Under the pieces are notes generated by a model. It saw only the letters and a list, made by a program, of their open reading frames with translations. It had not been told where the DNA came from and ran no database searches. Positions 32,288-43,377 of a stretch of 44,778 nucleotides of DNA are shown piece after piece; position 1 is the first letter of the stretch, and each line of letters starts with the position of its first letter. Made by a program: the position numbers and the translations under genes. This DNA comes from Streptomyces noursei (lineage in GTDB: Bacteria; Actinomycetota; Actinomycetes; Streptomycetales; Streptomycetaceae): the NCBI RefSeq assembly GCF_001646665.1, contig NZ_LWBU01000158.1, forward strand, positions 328,648 through 373,425, in the 5' to 3' direction.

Positions 32288-35088
32288 ACCGCCCGGCGGT
32301 CCACGCCGCGTCGGGTACGCCCCTGGGCGCCGCCGATCCGCGGCAGGAGGGCCCGGTCGACGTACGGCTCGTGGGGCCGGCCGTGGCGGCATGGGCCGCG
32401 GCGGCATGCGCGCTGGGCGCGCCCGGCGGGTGGACCGCCGCGGGCGTGGCGCTGTGCGTCGCCGTCGCCGTGCCGCTGCTCCTGCTGGGGCGGGTCCGCC
32501 GGGGCGCCGCGTCGCCTGGGCGGAAGGCCCACGCCACGGTGTGCGCGGCGGTGCTGCTCTGCGCCGCGGCCGGTGCGGCGTCCGCGGGCCTGCACGGGGC
32601 GGACCTCCGGCGCGGACCACTGCCCGGGCTGGCGGAGCGGTACGCGCGGGTGACCGTCGAGGCGACGGTCACGTCCGATCCGCGGCTCACCCGCGTGCGG
32701 GTGCACGGCCCGCGTGCGGCCCCCGCCTCCGTCGTGCTGGACGCCGAGGTGACCCGGGTGACGACCGCGGGCGGGGCGGCCACCGAGGTCCGCACGCCCG
32801 TCCTGGTCATCGTCCCGGGAGCCGGCCCGGACTGGACACGGCTGCTGCCCTCCACCCGGCTGCGCCTGACGGGCCGGGTGGCACCGCCCCACCGGGCGGG
32901 CGAACCGTTCGCCGCCGTCCTGCGGGCGGACGCGGGCCCGCCCAGGATCACCGGACCGCCGACCGCGCTGCAGCGCGCCGCCGGGAACCTGCGCGCCGGG
33001 CTGCGGGCCGCGAGCGACGGGCTGCCGCCGGACGCGCGGGCACTGCTGCCGGGACTGGTCGTCGGGGACACCTCCCGCATCCCCTCGGACCTGCACGACG
33101 CCTTCCGGGCGACCGACCTGACGCACCTGCTCGCGGTCTCCGGCAGCAACCTCACCATCGTGCTGCTCCTGCTCATCGGTCCGTTCGGCAGCGCGCTCAA
33201 GGCGGAACGCGGCGGCCTGGCCCCCCGGTTGGGCATCCCGCTGCGGGCCACCGCCCTGCTCGGCGGGGCACTGACCCTCGCCTTCGTCCTCGTCTGCCGC
33301 CCCGACCCGAGCGTGCTGCGCGCCGCCGCCTGCGGCCTCATCACCCTGCTGGCCATCGGCACCGGGCGCCGCCGGTCACTGCTGCCCGCACTCGCCGCCG
33401 CCGTGCTGCTGCTGGTGCTGTACGACCCGTGGCTGGCACGGAGCTACGGCTTCCTGCTGTCGGTCCTGGCCACCGGAGCGCTCCTCACCGTCGCCCCGGG
33501 CTGGAGCGCCGCGCTGCGCCGTCACCGGGTGCCGCCACGCATCGCGGAGGCGCTGGCCGCCACGGCGGCGGCCCAGGCGGTGTGCGCACCGGTGGTGGCG
33601 GTCTTCGCCGCCCGGGTCAGCCTGGTGGCGATCCCCTGCAACCTGGTTGCCGAGGTCGCCGTGGCCCCGGCGACCGTGCTCGGTTTCGCCGCGCTGGCCG
33701 CGGCACCGGTCGCGATGCCCGTGGCCGGCCTGCTGGCCGCCTGCGCGGGGTGGCCCGCCGGGTGGATCGCCTCCGTCGCCCGGACGGGGGCCGCACTGCC
33801 CGGGGCGGAGGCCCAGTGGCCCGGCGGCTGGCGCGGAGGACTGCTGCTCGCCGCCGTCACCGCGCTGCTGGTGGTGTGGGCCCGCCGGGCGCGGCACCGG
33901 GCGTGGCTGGCCGGCGCGTGCACGGTGCTGCTGGTGCTCGCGGTGGTCCGGCCGCCGCCGCTCACCCGGCTGGTCACCGGATGGCCGCCGCCGGGCTGGG
34001 TGTTCGCGATGTGCGACGTCGGCCAGGGCGACGCGACGGTGCTCGCCGCGGGCGGTGACGCGGCCGTGGTGGTGGACGCCGGCCCCGATCCGGCGCTCGT
34101 GGACCGGTGCCTGCGCTCCCTCGGCGTCGGCCGGGTGCCGCTCGTGGTGCTCACGCACTTCCACGCCGACCATGTCGCGGGCCTTCCCGGTGTTCTGAGG
34201 GGCCGGGAGGTCGGGGCGATCCAGACCACCGGCCTCCAGGACCCGCCGGACCAGGCGGCGTTCGTGCGCAGGACCGCCGCCGGGGCGGGAGTACCGGTCG
34301 TCCGGGCGGCGGGGGCGGGGGAGCGCCGGCGGGTCGGGCCGCTGGACTGGCGGGTGCTGTGGCCGGGGGCCGCGGTCGCCGGTGCGGAGCCGGAGGGGCC
34401 GAACGACGCGAGTGTCGCGCTCCTCGTGCGCGTCGCCGGAGGGACGACCCTGCTGCTCCTCGGCGACCTGGAGCCGCCGGCCCAGCAGGGGCTGCTGCGG
34501 GCCCACCCGGACCTGGCGCCGGTCGACGTCCTGAAGGTCGCCCACCACGGTTCGGCCCACCAGGACCCCCGCCTGCTGAGCAGGGTCCGGCCACGGCTGG
34601 CCCTGGTGTCGGCCGGGCGGGACAACTCGTACGGCCATCCGTCACCGCGCACGGTCGGAGCCCTGAGGGCCGGGGGAGCGGTGGTGCTGAGCACCGACAG
34701 GCACGGCGCGATCGCCGTGACGGGAAGGGGGAGGGAGCTGAGCGCGGCCACCGCGCGGGGGCGGGGGGCCGGGGCGGGCACCCCCGCGGGGCGCGGGAAC
34801 AATGGCTGCCGTGAGCGATGTGAGACATGTGCTGGTGCTGCCCGACCGGGACGCGGCCGAGGAGGCCGCCGAGGAGCTCGGGGAGCGTTTCGGGATCACG
34901 GAGGAACCGCAACTGGTGCGGGACGCCCTGGCCGGCGAGGACGACGCCGAGGACGCCCAGTGGCTGGTGGTGGTCGAGGACCCGGACGGCCGGCTGGCGG
35001 CCGCCGAGCTGGACGCGTTCGCGGCCCGGTGGGACGGCTGGCGGGAGGAGCCGTAGGAAGGCCGGGGAGAGGGGGAGTCCGGGCGTGA
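32284..35088 (+). CDS. comEC: ComEC/Rec2 DNA-channel protein with metallo-beta-lactamase domain; extended C-terminus
   Basis: 934 residues by the open frame. It has an N-terminal membrane part with OB-like domain (to about 210), the competence channel domain (A-R-A-L-L-P-G-L-V-V-G-D near 240-255, then L-L-A-V-S-G-S-N-L near 281-289, and many helices to about 565) and a metallo-beta-lactamase domain (C-D-V-G-Q-G-D-A near 577, T-H-F-H-A-D-H-V-A-G near 624-633, V-A-H-H-G-S-A-H near 756-763). The zinc-ligand motif HxHxDH is intact, consistent with a nuclease degrading the non-transported strand. After about residue 835 the frame continues for nearly 100 residues of Arg/Gly-rich sequence, which overlaps an 84-residue gene in another frame. 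The functional protein probably ends near 34,800 in relatives, so the extension is probably a drifted stop or an overlapping design. Confidence 0.88.
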   Translation: MNRPAVHAASGTPLGAADPRQEGPVDVRLVGPAVAAWAAAACALGAPGGWTAAGVALCVAVAVPLLLLGRVRRGAASPGRKAHATVCAAVLLCAAAGAASAGLHGADLRRGPLPGLAERYARVTVEATVTSDPRLTRVRVHGPRAAPASVVLDAEVTRVTTAGGAATEVRTPVLVIVPGAGPDWTRLLPSTRLRLTGRVAPPHRAGEPFAAVLRADAGPPRITGPPTALQRAAGNLRAGLRAASDGLPPDARALLPGLVVGDTSRIPSDLHDAFRATDLTHLLAVSGSNLTIVLLLLIGPFGSALKAERGGLAPRLGIPLRATALLGGALTLAFVLVCRPDPSVLRAAACGLITLLAIGTGRRRSLLPALAAAVLLLVLYDPWLARSYGFLLSVLATGALLTVAPGWSAALRRHRVPPRIAEALAATAAAQAVCAPVVAVFAARVSLVAIPCNLVAEVAVAPATVLGFAALAAAPVAMPVAGLLAACAGWPAGWIASVARTGAALPGAEAQWPGGWRGGLLLAAVTALLVVWARRARHRAWLAGACTVLLVLAVVRPPPLTRLVTGWPPPGWVFAMCDVGQGDATVLAAGGDAAVVVDAGPDPALVDRCLRSLGVGRVPLVVLTHFHADHVAGLPGVLRGREVGAIQTTGLQDPPDQAAFVRRTAAGAGVPVVRAAGAGERRRVGPLDWRVLWPGAAVAGAEPEGPNDASVALLVRVAGGTTLLLLGDLEPPAQQGLLRAHPDLAPVDVLKVAHHGSAHQDPRLLSRVRPRLALVSAGRDNSYGHPSPRTVGALRAGGAVVLSTDRHGAIAVTGRGRELSAATARGRGAGAGTPAGRGNNGCRERCETCAGAARPGRGRGGRRGARGAFRDHGGTATGAGRPGRRGRRRGRPVAGGGRGPGRPAGGRRAGRVRGPVGRLAGGAVGRPGRGGVRA
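34802..35056 (+). CDS. Small acidic conserved-looking protein nested in comEC 3' end
   Basis: 84 residues, acidic: V-R-H-V-L-V-L-P-D-R-D-A-A-E-E-A-A, then Q-W-L-V-V-V-E-D-P-D-G-R-L, ending W-R-E-E-P. It has normal Streptomyces codon use and an alpha/beta pattern (strand-helix-strand), unlike the Arg/Gly-rich translation of the comEC frame over the same bases. So this frame is the better coding candidate. ATG 34802 has no Shine-Dalgarno; GTG 34811 follows an AACAAT box by 7 nt and may be the true, leaderless start. I recall similar proteins next to comEC in other streptomycetes; the function is unknown. Confidence 0.65.
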   Translation: MAAVSDVRHVLVLPDRDAAEEAAEELGERFGITEEPQLVRDALAGEDDAEDAQWLVVVEDPDGRLAAAELDAFAARWDGWREEP

Positions 35089-35124
35089 CCGCGTTGTCGG
35101 TGGGCCGTGCGATGCTGGTGCGCG

Positions 35125-36111
35125 ATGGCCACCAGAAAGAACCAGACCGATGACGTCCTCGCGCCCGTGACCCTCGCCGTGGGGCAGGAGGACCTGCTCC
35201 TCGACCGGGCGGTGCAGCAGGTGGTGGCGGCCGCCCGTGCGGCCGACGCCGACACGGACGTCCGTGACCTCACGCCCGAGCAGCTCCAGCCCGGCACCCT
35301 CGCCGAGCTGACGAGCCCGTCGCTCTTCGCCGAGCGCAAGGTGCTCGTCGTGCGGAACGCCCAGGACCTCTCCGCCGAGACGATCAAGGACATCAAGGCG
35401 TACCTCGGCTCGCCCGTGGAGGACATCAGCCTCGTCCTGCTCCACGCGGGCGGCGCCAAGGGCAAGGGACTGCTGGACGCGGCGCGGAAGGCGGGGGCGC
35501 GGGAGGTCGCGTGCCCGAAAACCACCAAGCCGGCGGAGCGTCTGACGTTCGTGCGCGGCGAGTTCCGGGCGCTCGGGCGGTCGGCCACACCGGAGGCGTG
35601 CCAGGCGCTCGTCGACGCGGTCGGCAGTGATCTGCGGGAGCTCGCCTCGGCGGTATCGCAGCTCGCCGCCGACGTGGAGGGCACCATCGACGAGGCGGTC
35701 GTCGGGCGGTACTACACGGGCCGCGCCGAGGCATCCAGCTTCAACGTCGCCGACCGGGCGGTGGAGGGCAGGGCGGCGGAGGCGCTGGAGGCGCTGCGCT
35801 GGTCGCTGTCGACCGGAGTCGCCCCCGTGCTGATCACGAGCGCGCTGGCGCAGGGCGTCCGGGCGATCGGCAAGCTGTCGTCGGCGCGGGGCGGGCGTCC
35901 CGCGGACCTGGCCCGCGAGCTCGGCATGCCGCCGTGGAAGATCGACCGCGTCCGCCAGCAGATGCGCGGCTGGACGCCGGACGGCGTGGCCGTCGCGCTG
36001 CGGGCGATCGCCGAGGCCGACGCGGGGGTGAAGGGCGGCGGCGACGACCCCGAGTACGCCCTGGAGAAGGCGGTCGTCACCATCGCCCGCGCGGCCCGCT
36101 CCCGCCGCTGA
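35125..36111 (+). CDS. holA: DNA polymerase III delta subunit
   Basis: Delta subunit of the clamp loader, opening the sliding clamp; 328 residues, normal length. Family features include V-T-L-A-V-G-Q-E-D-L-L-L-D near 13-26, P-S-L-F-A-E-R-K-V-L-V-V-R near 66-78, the middle domain with I-S-L-V-L-L-H near 104-110, and the C-terminal helical bundle with A-L-R-W-S near 228 and G-M-P-P-W-K-I-D-R near 270. ATG 35125 starts with the conserved A-T-R-K; the longer frame from TTG 35107 is not needed. GATGCT lies 8 nt upstream, a weak variant of a leaderless -10. It is convergent with rpsT. Confidence 0.92.
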   Translation: MATRKNQTDDVLAPVTLAVGQEDLLLDRAVQQVVAAARAADADTDVRDLTPEQLQPGTLAELTSPSLFAERKVLVVRNAQDLSAETIKDIKAYLGSPVEDISLVLLHAGGAKGKGLLDAARKAGAREVACPKTTKPAERLTFVRGEFRALGRSATPEACQALVDAVGSDLRELASAVSQLAADVEGTIDEAVVGRYYTGRAEASSFNVADRAVEGRAAEALEALRWSLSTGVAPVLITSALAQGVRAIGKLSSARGGRPADLARELGMPPWKIDRVRQQMRGWTPDGVAVALRAIAEADAGVKGGGDDPEYALEKAVVTIARAARSRR

Positions 36112-36394
36112 CCAGCCCGGGTCCTGATCCCACCCTGTCCCGCCGCTGACCCGCCCGGGTCCCGGCCCCACTCCCGGAGCCCCTGCCCCGGAGCGCCCGG
36201 TCCCCGGGGCGTGTCCCGGCGCGCCCGGCGCCCCGCTTGACCGGCTGCCGGCCCACCTTCGGCCCCACCCCCATCCCCGTCCCCCGCGGTGCCCGCGAGG
36301 GGCGGCGCGCATACGGCAACCCCTGCCCCGGAGCCCGGCCCCCGAGGCGTACCCCGGCGCGTTCGGCTGCCTCGTTCGGGGTGCCCAGCCGCCC

Positions 36395-36428
<34 letters not shown>

Positions 36429-36462
36429 GCTCGCCGGTGCCGGGCCGGGGCCCGGGCATGGC

Positions 36463-36511
36463 GAAGGCCCCGGTGGCCGTGTCCTGGGGAAGGACGGGCC
36501 TCGGGGCCTTC
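36463..36511. terminator. Probable bidirectional terminator for holA and rpsT
   Basis: GAAGGCCCCG (36463-36472) pairs perfectly with CGGGGCCTTC (36502-36511), and inside it GTCCT (36481-36485) pairs with AGGAC (36491-36495). No T-run on either strand. It is 124 nt beyond the rpsT stop. Confidence 0.5.
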
Positions 36512-36634
36512 GGGTGATGCTTGGTGAGCTCGTACCCGCGTGGCGAACGCAGGCCGCGTACGGGCTCGGGGGTGCCGGTCAGGAGCGGATGAGAGGGCCC
36601 GCTGGGTCCGTCCCGGCGATCAAATCAAGAGCAC

Positions 36635-36901
36635 TCAGCCCTGGAGGGAGGCAACCTTGGTGGCCAGCGCCGACTTCTTGTTGGCGGCGGCGTTCTTGTG
36701 GATGACACCCTTCGAGACGGCCTTGTCGAGCGCACGGGAGGCGGCGCGAGCGGCAACGGTGGCCTTCTCGACGTCACCCGCGGCGGCAGCCTCACGGGCC
36801 TTGCGGATCGCGGTCTTGAGCGACGACTTGACGGCCTTGTTGCGCAGGCGCGCCTTCTCGTTGGTCTTGTTCCGCTTGATCTGGGACTTGATGTTCGCCA
36901 C
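36635..36901 (-). CDS. rpsT: Ribosomal protein bS20
   Basis: 88 residues, Lys/Arg/Ala-rich, matching the S20 family from [11 protein letters not shown] to the C-terminal [20 protein letters not shown] near 22-34 and [10 protein letters not shown] near 68-77. It binds 16S rRNA early in 30S assembly. The start codon is GTG 36901, with AAAGG 8 nt upstream. It diverges from lepA; the 240-nt gap must hold both promoters. The codons are strongly biased, as expected for a ribosomal protein. Confidence 0.97.
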   Translation of the reverse strand: MANIKSQIKRNKTNEKARLRNKAVKSSLKTAIRKAREAAAAGDVEKATVAARAASRALDKAVSKGVIHKNAAANKKSALATKVASLQG

Positions 36902-37139
36902 GAAAGAGCCTTTTCAGGTTCGTAAGGATTTCTGATGCGTGCCTCTCCCCCGTAGCCCTTCGGGCGCCGGAGGTGCCCCCACGGAGAGGGTCACGAGACA
37001 CAGCTGCCCAGGCTACCAGCCGCCTTCCGAGCGGCCCAAACCGAGCGCCGGTCCCCGTCCGTGGGACCATGGAACCTACGTATCGATCCGACGTCGACCC
37101 GAGCAGAGACGCCCGGCGTCTCGAGAATCAGGACCCTGC

Positions 37140-39011
37140 GTGCCCGCGACCCCTACCCACGTGCCCGAGCCGAGCCGTACCGACCCGGCGCTGATCCGCA
37201 ACTTCTGCATCATCGCGCACATCGACCACGGCAAGTCGACCCTTGCCGACCGGATGCTCCAGCTGACCGGTGTGGTCGAGCAGCGGCAGATGCGCGCTCA
37301 GTACCTCGACCGCATGGACATCGAGCGCGAGCGCGGCATCACGATCAAGTCCCAGGCGGTGCGTCTGCCGTGGGCCCCCACCCAGGGGCCCGGCCAGGGC
37401 AGCACTCACATCCTCAACATGATCGACACCCCCGGTCACGTCGACTTCACCTATGAGGTGTCGCGGTCCCTGGCCGCCTGCGAGGGCACCATCCTCCTCG
37501 TCGACGCCGCCCAGGGCATCGAGGCGCAGACCCTCGCCAACCTCTACCTGGCGATGGAGAACGACCTCACCATCGTCCCCGTCCTGAACAAGATCGACCT
37601 CCCGGCCGCCCAGCCGGAGAAGTTCGCCGAGGAGCTGGCGAACCTGGTCGGCTGCGACCCCGACGACGTGCTGCGGGTGTCCGCCAAGACCGGCATCGGC
37701 GTCGAGGCGCTGCTCGACCGCGTGGTCAGGGACGTCCCGGCGCCGGTCGGCGTCGCCGACGCGCCCGCCCGCGCGATGATCTTCGACTCGGTCTACGACT
37801 CGTACCGCGGTGTCGTCACCTACGTCCGTGTCATCGACGGGCAGCTCAACAAGCGCGAGCGCATCCGCATGATGTCCACCGGCGCGACCCACGAGCTGCT
37901 GGAGATCGGTACGAACTCGCCCGAGATGCTCCCCGCGGACGGGCTCGGCGTCGGCGAGGTCGGCTACCTGATCACGGGTGTGAAGGACGTCCGGCAGTCC
38001 AAGGTCGGTGACACCATCACCACCCTGCACAAGGGCGCCACCGAGGCCCTGGGCGGCTACAAGGACCCCAAGCCCATGGTGTTCTCCGGCCTCTACCCGC
38101 TGGACGGCTCCGACTACCCGGAGCTGCGCGACGCGCTCGACAAGCTCCAGCTCAACGACGCCGCGCTCGTCTACGAGCCGGAGACCTCCGCCGCGCTCGG
38201 CTTCGGCTTCCGCGTCGGCTTCCTCGGCCTCCTGCACCTGGACGTGATCCGGGAGCGGCTGGAGCGCGAGTTCGGGCTGGACCTGATCGCCACCGCCCCC
38301 AACGTGGTCTACCGCGTCCTGATGGAGGACGGCAGCGAGCACACGGTCACCAACCCGAGCGAGTTCCCCGAGGGCAAGATCAGCGAGGTGTACGAGCCGG
38401 TCGTACGCGCCACGATCCTCGCCCCCAGCGAGTTCATCGGCTCGATCATGGAGCTGTGCCAGACCCGCCGCGGCACCCTCCTCGGCATGGACTACCTCTC
38501 CGAGGACCGGGTGGAGATCCGCTACACCCTCCCCCTCGCCGAGATCGTCTTCGACTTCTTCGACCAGCTGAAGTCCAAGACCCGCGGCTACGCCTCCCTC
38601 GACTACGAGCCCACCGGCGAGCAGACCTCCAGCCTCGTCAAGGTCGACATCCTGCTCCACGGCGACAAGGTCGACGCCTTCTCCGCCATCACGCACAAGG
38701 ACGCGGCGTACGCGTACGGCGTGCGGCTCGTCGCCAAGCTGCGCGAGCTCATCCCGCGGCAGGCCTTCGAGGTGCCGATCCAGGCGGCCATCGGTTCGCG
38801 GGTCATCGCCCGCGAGACCATCCGCGCCATCCGCAAGGACGTCCTCGCCAAGTGCTACGGCGGTGACATCTCCCGGAAGCGGAAGCTGCTGGAGAAGCAG
38901 AAGGAGGGCAAGAAGCGGATGAAGATGGTCGGTTCCGTGGAGGTTCCGCAAGAGGCCTTCATCGCGGTGCTGTCCAGCGACGACTCCGGCGGCGGGAAGC
39001 CCAAGAAGTGA
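37140..39011 (+). CDS. lepA: Elongation factor 4 (LepA) GTPase
   Basis: 623 residues. A ribosome-associated GTPase implicated in back-translocation or 30S biogenesis. Translational GTPase motifs: A-H-I-D-H-G-K-S-T (G1) near 23-31, R-G-I-T-I-K (G2) near 65-70, D-T-P-G-H (G3) near 96-100, N-K-I-D (G4) near 150-153. The LepA-specific C-terminal domain follows, with K-A-K-xx-G-x-KRM-like end [14 protein letters not shown] 37140 with AGGA 6 nt upstream is preferred; the frame is open far upstream but without support. The terminator at 39069 ends the unit. Confidence 0.96.
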   Translation: MPATPTHVPEPSRTDPALIRNFCIIAHIDHGKSTLADRMLQLTGVVEQRQMRAQYLDRMDIERERGITIKSQAVRLPWAPTQGPGQGSTHILNMIDTPGHVDFTYEVSRSLAACEGTILLVDAAQGIEAQTLANLYLAMENDLTIVPVLNKIDLPAAQPEKFAEELANLVGCDPDDVLRVSAKTGIGVEALLDRVVRDVPAPVGVADAPARAMIFDSVYDSYRGVVTYVRVIDGQLNKRERIRMMSTGATHELLEIGTNSPEMLPADGLGVGEVGYLITGVKDVRQSKVGDTITTLHKGATEALGGYKDPKPMVFSGLYPLDGSDYPELRDALDKLQLNDAALVYEPETSAALGFGFRVGFLGLLHLDVIRERLEREFGLDLIATAPNVVYRVLMEDGSEHTVTNPSEFPEGKISEVYEPVVRATILAPSEFIGSIMELCQTRRGTLLGMDYLSEDRVEIRYTLPLAEIVFDFFDQLKSKTRGYASLDYEPTGEQTSSLVKVDILLHGDKVDAFSAITHKDAAYAYGVRLVAKLRELIPRQAFEVPIQAAIGSRVIARETIRAIRKDVLAKCYGGDISRKRKLLEKQKEGKKRMKMVGSVEVPQEAFIAVLSSDDSGGGKPKK

Positions 39012-39068
39012 GCATCCGGACATAACCCGGAATCACAGGCTCCGCGCCCTGGAGGCACGGCCCCGCAC

Positions 39069-39100
39069 AGCGCCCGTTCGGTTCACGGACGGGCGCTTTT
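39069..39100 (+). terminator. lepA intrinsic terminator
   Basis: AGCGCCCGT (39069-39077) pairs with ACGGGCGCT (39089-39097), 9 bp, followed by TTT. Confidence 0.8.
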
Positions 39101-39278
39101 GCGTGCTTGCGGGGCGCAGGGAGGCGTCCCAGTCGTTATGAAGCGGGTATGAACCACGGGGCCGCAGCCCCTTACGCGGCGGAGCACCGCGCTCTAACCT
39201 GATCCCGCCCGAGGGTTACTCGCCAGTTAAACAATCATCCCGTCGTGCAGCCCTGCCGCAAGCCGCCCGGAGGACGTC

Positions 39279-41168
<1,890 letters not shown>

Positions 41169-41319
41169 CCCCCGAAGACGCCGGACGGGGCCGCGCCGGG
41201 AACGGGCGGCCCCGTCCGCACGGGCGAGTTCGATGACTCGGCGCTTATGAGCGTGCTCGATCTGTCACCCTGTCGGTGTCCGACCACGAGCCGACCCAGG
41301 AGCCGACGAGGAGCCGCAC

Positions 41320-43362
41320 GTGGCGTCTCTCCCGACACAGCGCGCGATCACAGGCGAGGTGCCGCCGCAGCCGCACCACCCGCCGCCCGGCCAGTCCGGC
41401 ACGCGCACCAGCCTGCCGGGCAACCCGCTCGCCCCGTCCGCCGCCCGCCGCTTCGTGCGCGCCGCGCTCGCCGACTGGACCGGTCTGGCGCTGCCCGCCG
41501 CCGCGGCGATCAGCGACCGGGTCGCCCACGACGCCGTCCTCGTCGCCGGCGAACTGGTCACCAACGCGGTCGTCCACGCGGGCACCACCGTGGAGCTGCT
41601 CCTGCGCCTGGAGGACCCCGCCGACGGCCGGCCCGCCGCCCTCGTCATCGAGGTCTCCGACCACCACCCCACCCGCACCGTCCGCCACGAGCACGTCGGC
41701 CCGGAGGACGCGGACGGCCTCGACGAGTACGGCCGGGGGCTCCAGCTCGTCGCCGCCCTCGCCGAGTGCTGGGGCATCACCTACCGCCCCGGCCTCAAGA
41801 CGGTCTGGGCCCGGCTCCCGCTCGACGGCTGGGACACCTGCCCGGTGCCGGGCACCGAGCCGGCCCTCCGGCGCGGGCTGCGCGCCGCCGAGATCCTCGC
41901 CCCGGCCCGGCACCGGGTCGTGCGCGACGACCACGAGTGGGCGGGCCGCGGAGCGCTGTCGTTCCTCGCCGAGGCGTCCGACCTGCTCGCCGGCCAGCTC
42001 GACGAGGACTTCGTCGCCGCGCTCGCCGGCCAGCTCCTGGTGCCCCGCCTCGCCGACTGGTGCGCCTTCTGGCTGGAGGGCGACGGCACCGAGGGCGGCG
42101 GGCCCCGGCTCGCCCGCGTGTGGCACGCCGACGAATCGGCGCTGGAGACCCTGCGCACGGCGCTGGAGAAGGAACCACCGAGGATGCCGGAGCCGCCCTC
42201 CACCGGACCGGTTCCGATCCCCTGGCCCGTGCCGGAGGGGCGCGGCGGGACCGTCGGCTCCGCCCCGGACGGCGGCGCCGGTGGTACGGACGGTGGCGCC
42301 GGCGCCGGTACGTGCCCGGACGGCGAGGCTCCCGCGGCGGACGGCAGCCCCGGGGGAGCCGCCGGGACGGCGCTGGCGTACCGGCTGGTCGTGGCCGGGC
42401 ACGGGCTCGGCACGCTGATGCTCGGGCGGCGCGGGCGCGCCCGGTTCCCCGACACGGTGACCACCCTGGTCGAGGACTTCGCACGCCGCGTCGCCCTCGC
42501 CGTGGGCGCCGCCCGCCGCTACACCCGGCAGGTCACCATCAGCCGGATCCTCCAGCGCGGGCTGCTGCCCAGCCAGGTGGCGCAGATCCCGGGCGTCGAG
42601 AGCCGCGTGGTGTACGAGCCCAGCGACGACGGCCTCGCGGGCGGCGACTTCTACGACGTGTTCCAGGCCGGCCCCGGCGCCCGGCGCTGGTGCTTCATGC
42701 TCGGCGACGTCCAGGGCAGCGGCCCCGAGGCCGCCGTCGTCACCGGGCTGGCCCGCCCCTGGCTGCGGCTGCTCGCCCGCGAGGACCACAAGGTGGGCCA
42801 GGTCCTCGACCGGCTGAACCGGCTGCTCCTGGACGACGCCACCGAGGCCGCCGAGGCCGCCGCCTCCATGGTCGCCGCGGCCGGCGACCTCCCCGGCGGG
42901 CTCCAGCCCCCGGCCCAGCCCCAGTCGCGGTTCCTGTCGCTGCTGTACGGCGAGCTGGTGCCGCTCGCCCCCGAGGAGGGCGGCGGGGCCCGCTGCACCC
43001 TCGCCTCCGCCGGCCACCCGCTGCCCCTGCTGCTGCGCCCGGACGGTTCGGTCACGCCCGCCGCGGCACCCCAGGTGCTGCTCGGCGTCGTCGACGACGT
43101 CGGCTACGAGAGCCACACCTTCCACCTCGCGCCCGGCGACACCCTCCTGTGCGTCACGGACGGCGTCACCGAGCGCCGCTCCCGCACCGGCCGGATGTTC
43201 GACGACGGGGACGGCCTGGCCGAGGCCCTCGCCGCCTGCGCCGGGCTGCCGGCACGGGATGTCGCCGAAAGGATCAAGCGGGCGGTCCACGCCTTCGGCG
43301 AGACCCCCGTGTGCGACGACCTCGCGCTGCTGGTGCTCCAGGCCAGACAGGTGCGGCCGTGA
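41320..43362 (+). CDS. Three-domain regulator: HATPase anti-sigma kinase - GAF - PP2C/SpoIIE phosphatase
   Basis: 680 residues. Residues 35-165 are an RsbW/SpoIIAB-like HATPase (N-box V-A-G-E-L-V-T-N-A-V-V-H near 74-85, G-box E-Y-G-R-G-L-Q-L near 137-144). Residues about 205-400 resemble a GAF domain broken by a Gly/Ala/Pro-rich insertion (about 290-345). Residues 410-675 form a SpoIIE-type PP2C phosphatase: G-G-D-F-Y-D-V-F, G-D-V-Q-G-S-G, A-G-H-P-L-P, V-T-D-G-V-T-E and D-D-L-A-L-L. Kinase and phosphatase should act on anti-sigma-factor antagonists with opposite effects, so one protein may set the phosphorylation state. GTG 41320 has GAGGAG 8 nt upstream. No STAS or sigma-factor gene is adjacent. 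Confidence 0.85.
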   Translation: MASLPTQRAITGEVPPQPHHPPPGQSGTRTSLPGNPLAPSAARRFVRAALADWTGLALPAAAAISDRVAHDAVLVAGELVTNAVVHAGTTVELLLRLEDPADGRPAALVIEVSDHHPTRTVRHEHVGPEDADGLDEYGRGLQLVAALAECWGITYRPGLKTVWARLPLDGWDTCPVPGTEPALRRGLRAAEILAPARHRVVRDDHEWAGRGALSFLAEASDLLAGQLDEDFVAALAGQLLVPRLADWCAFWLEGDGTEGGGPRLARVWHADESALETLRTALEKEPPRMPEPPSTGPVPIPWPVPEGRGGTVGSAPDGGAGGTDGGAGAGTCPDGEAPAADGSPGGAAGTALAYRLVVAGHGLGTLMLGRRGRARFPDTVTTLVEDFARRVALAVGAARRYTRQVTISRILQRGLLPSQVAQIPGVESRVVYEPSDDGLAGGDFYDVFQAGPGARRWCFMLGDVQGSGPEAAVVTGLARPWLRLLAREDHKVGQVLDRLNRLLLDDATEAAEAAASMVAAAGDLPGGLQPPAQPQSRFLSLLYGELVPLAPEEGGGARCTLASAGHPLPLLLRPDGSVTPAAAPQVLLGVVDDVGYESHTFHLAPGDTLLCVTDGVTERRSRTGRMFDDGDGLAEALAACAGLPARDVAERIKRAVHAFGETPVCDDLALLVLQARQVRP

Positions 43363-43364
43363 CG

Positions 43365-43370
43365 GACAAT
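43365..43370 (+). promoter_or_regulatory. Weak candidate leaderless -10 box of hemW
   Basis: GACAAT (T to G at the first position) ends 7 nt before ATG 43378; no binding site in between. It overlaps the ATG at 43369. Confidence 0.3.
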
Positions 43371-43377
43371 GGGCGGT

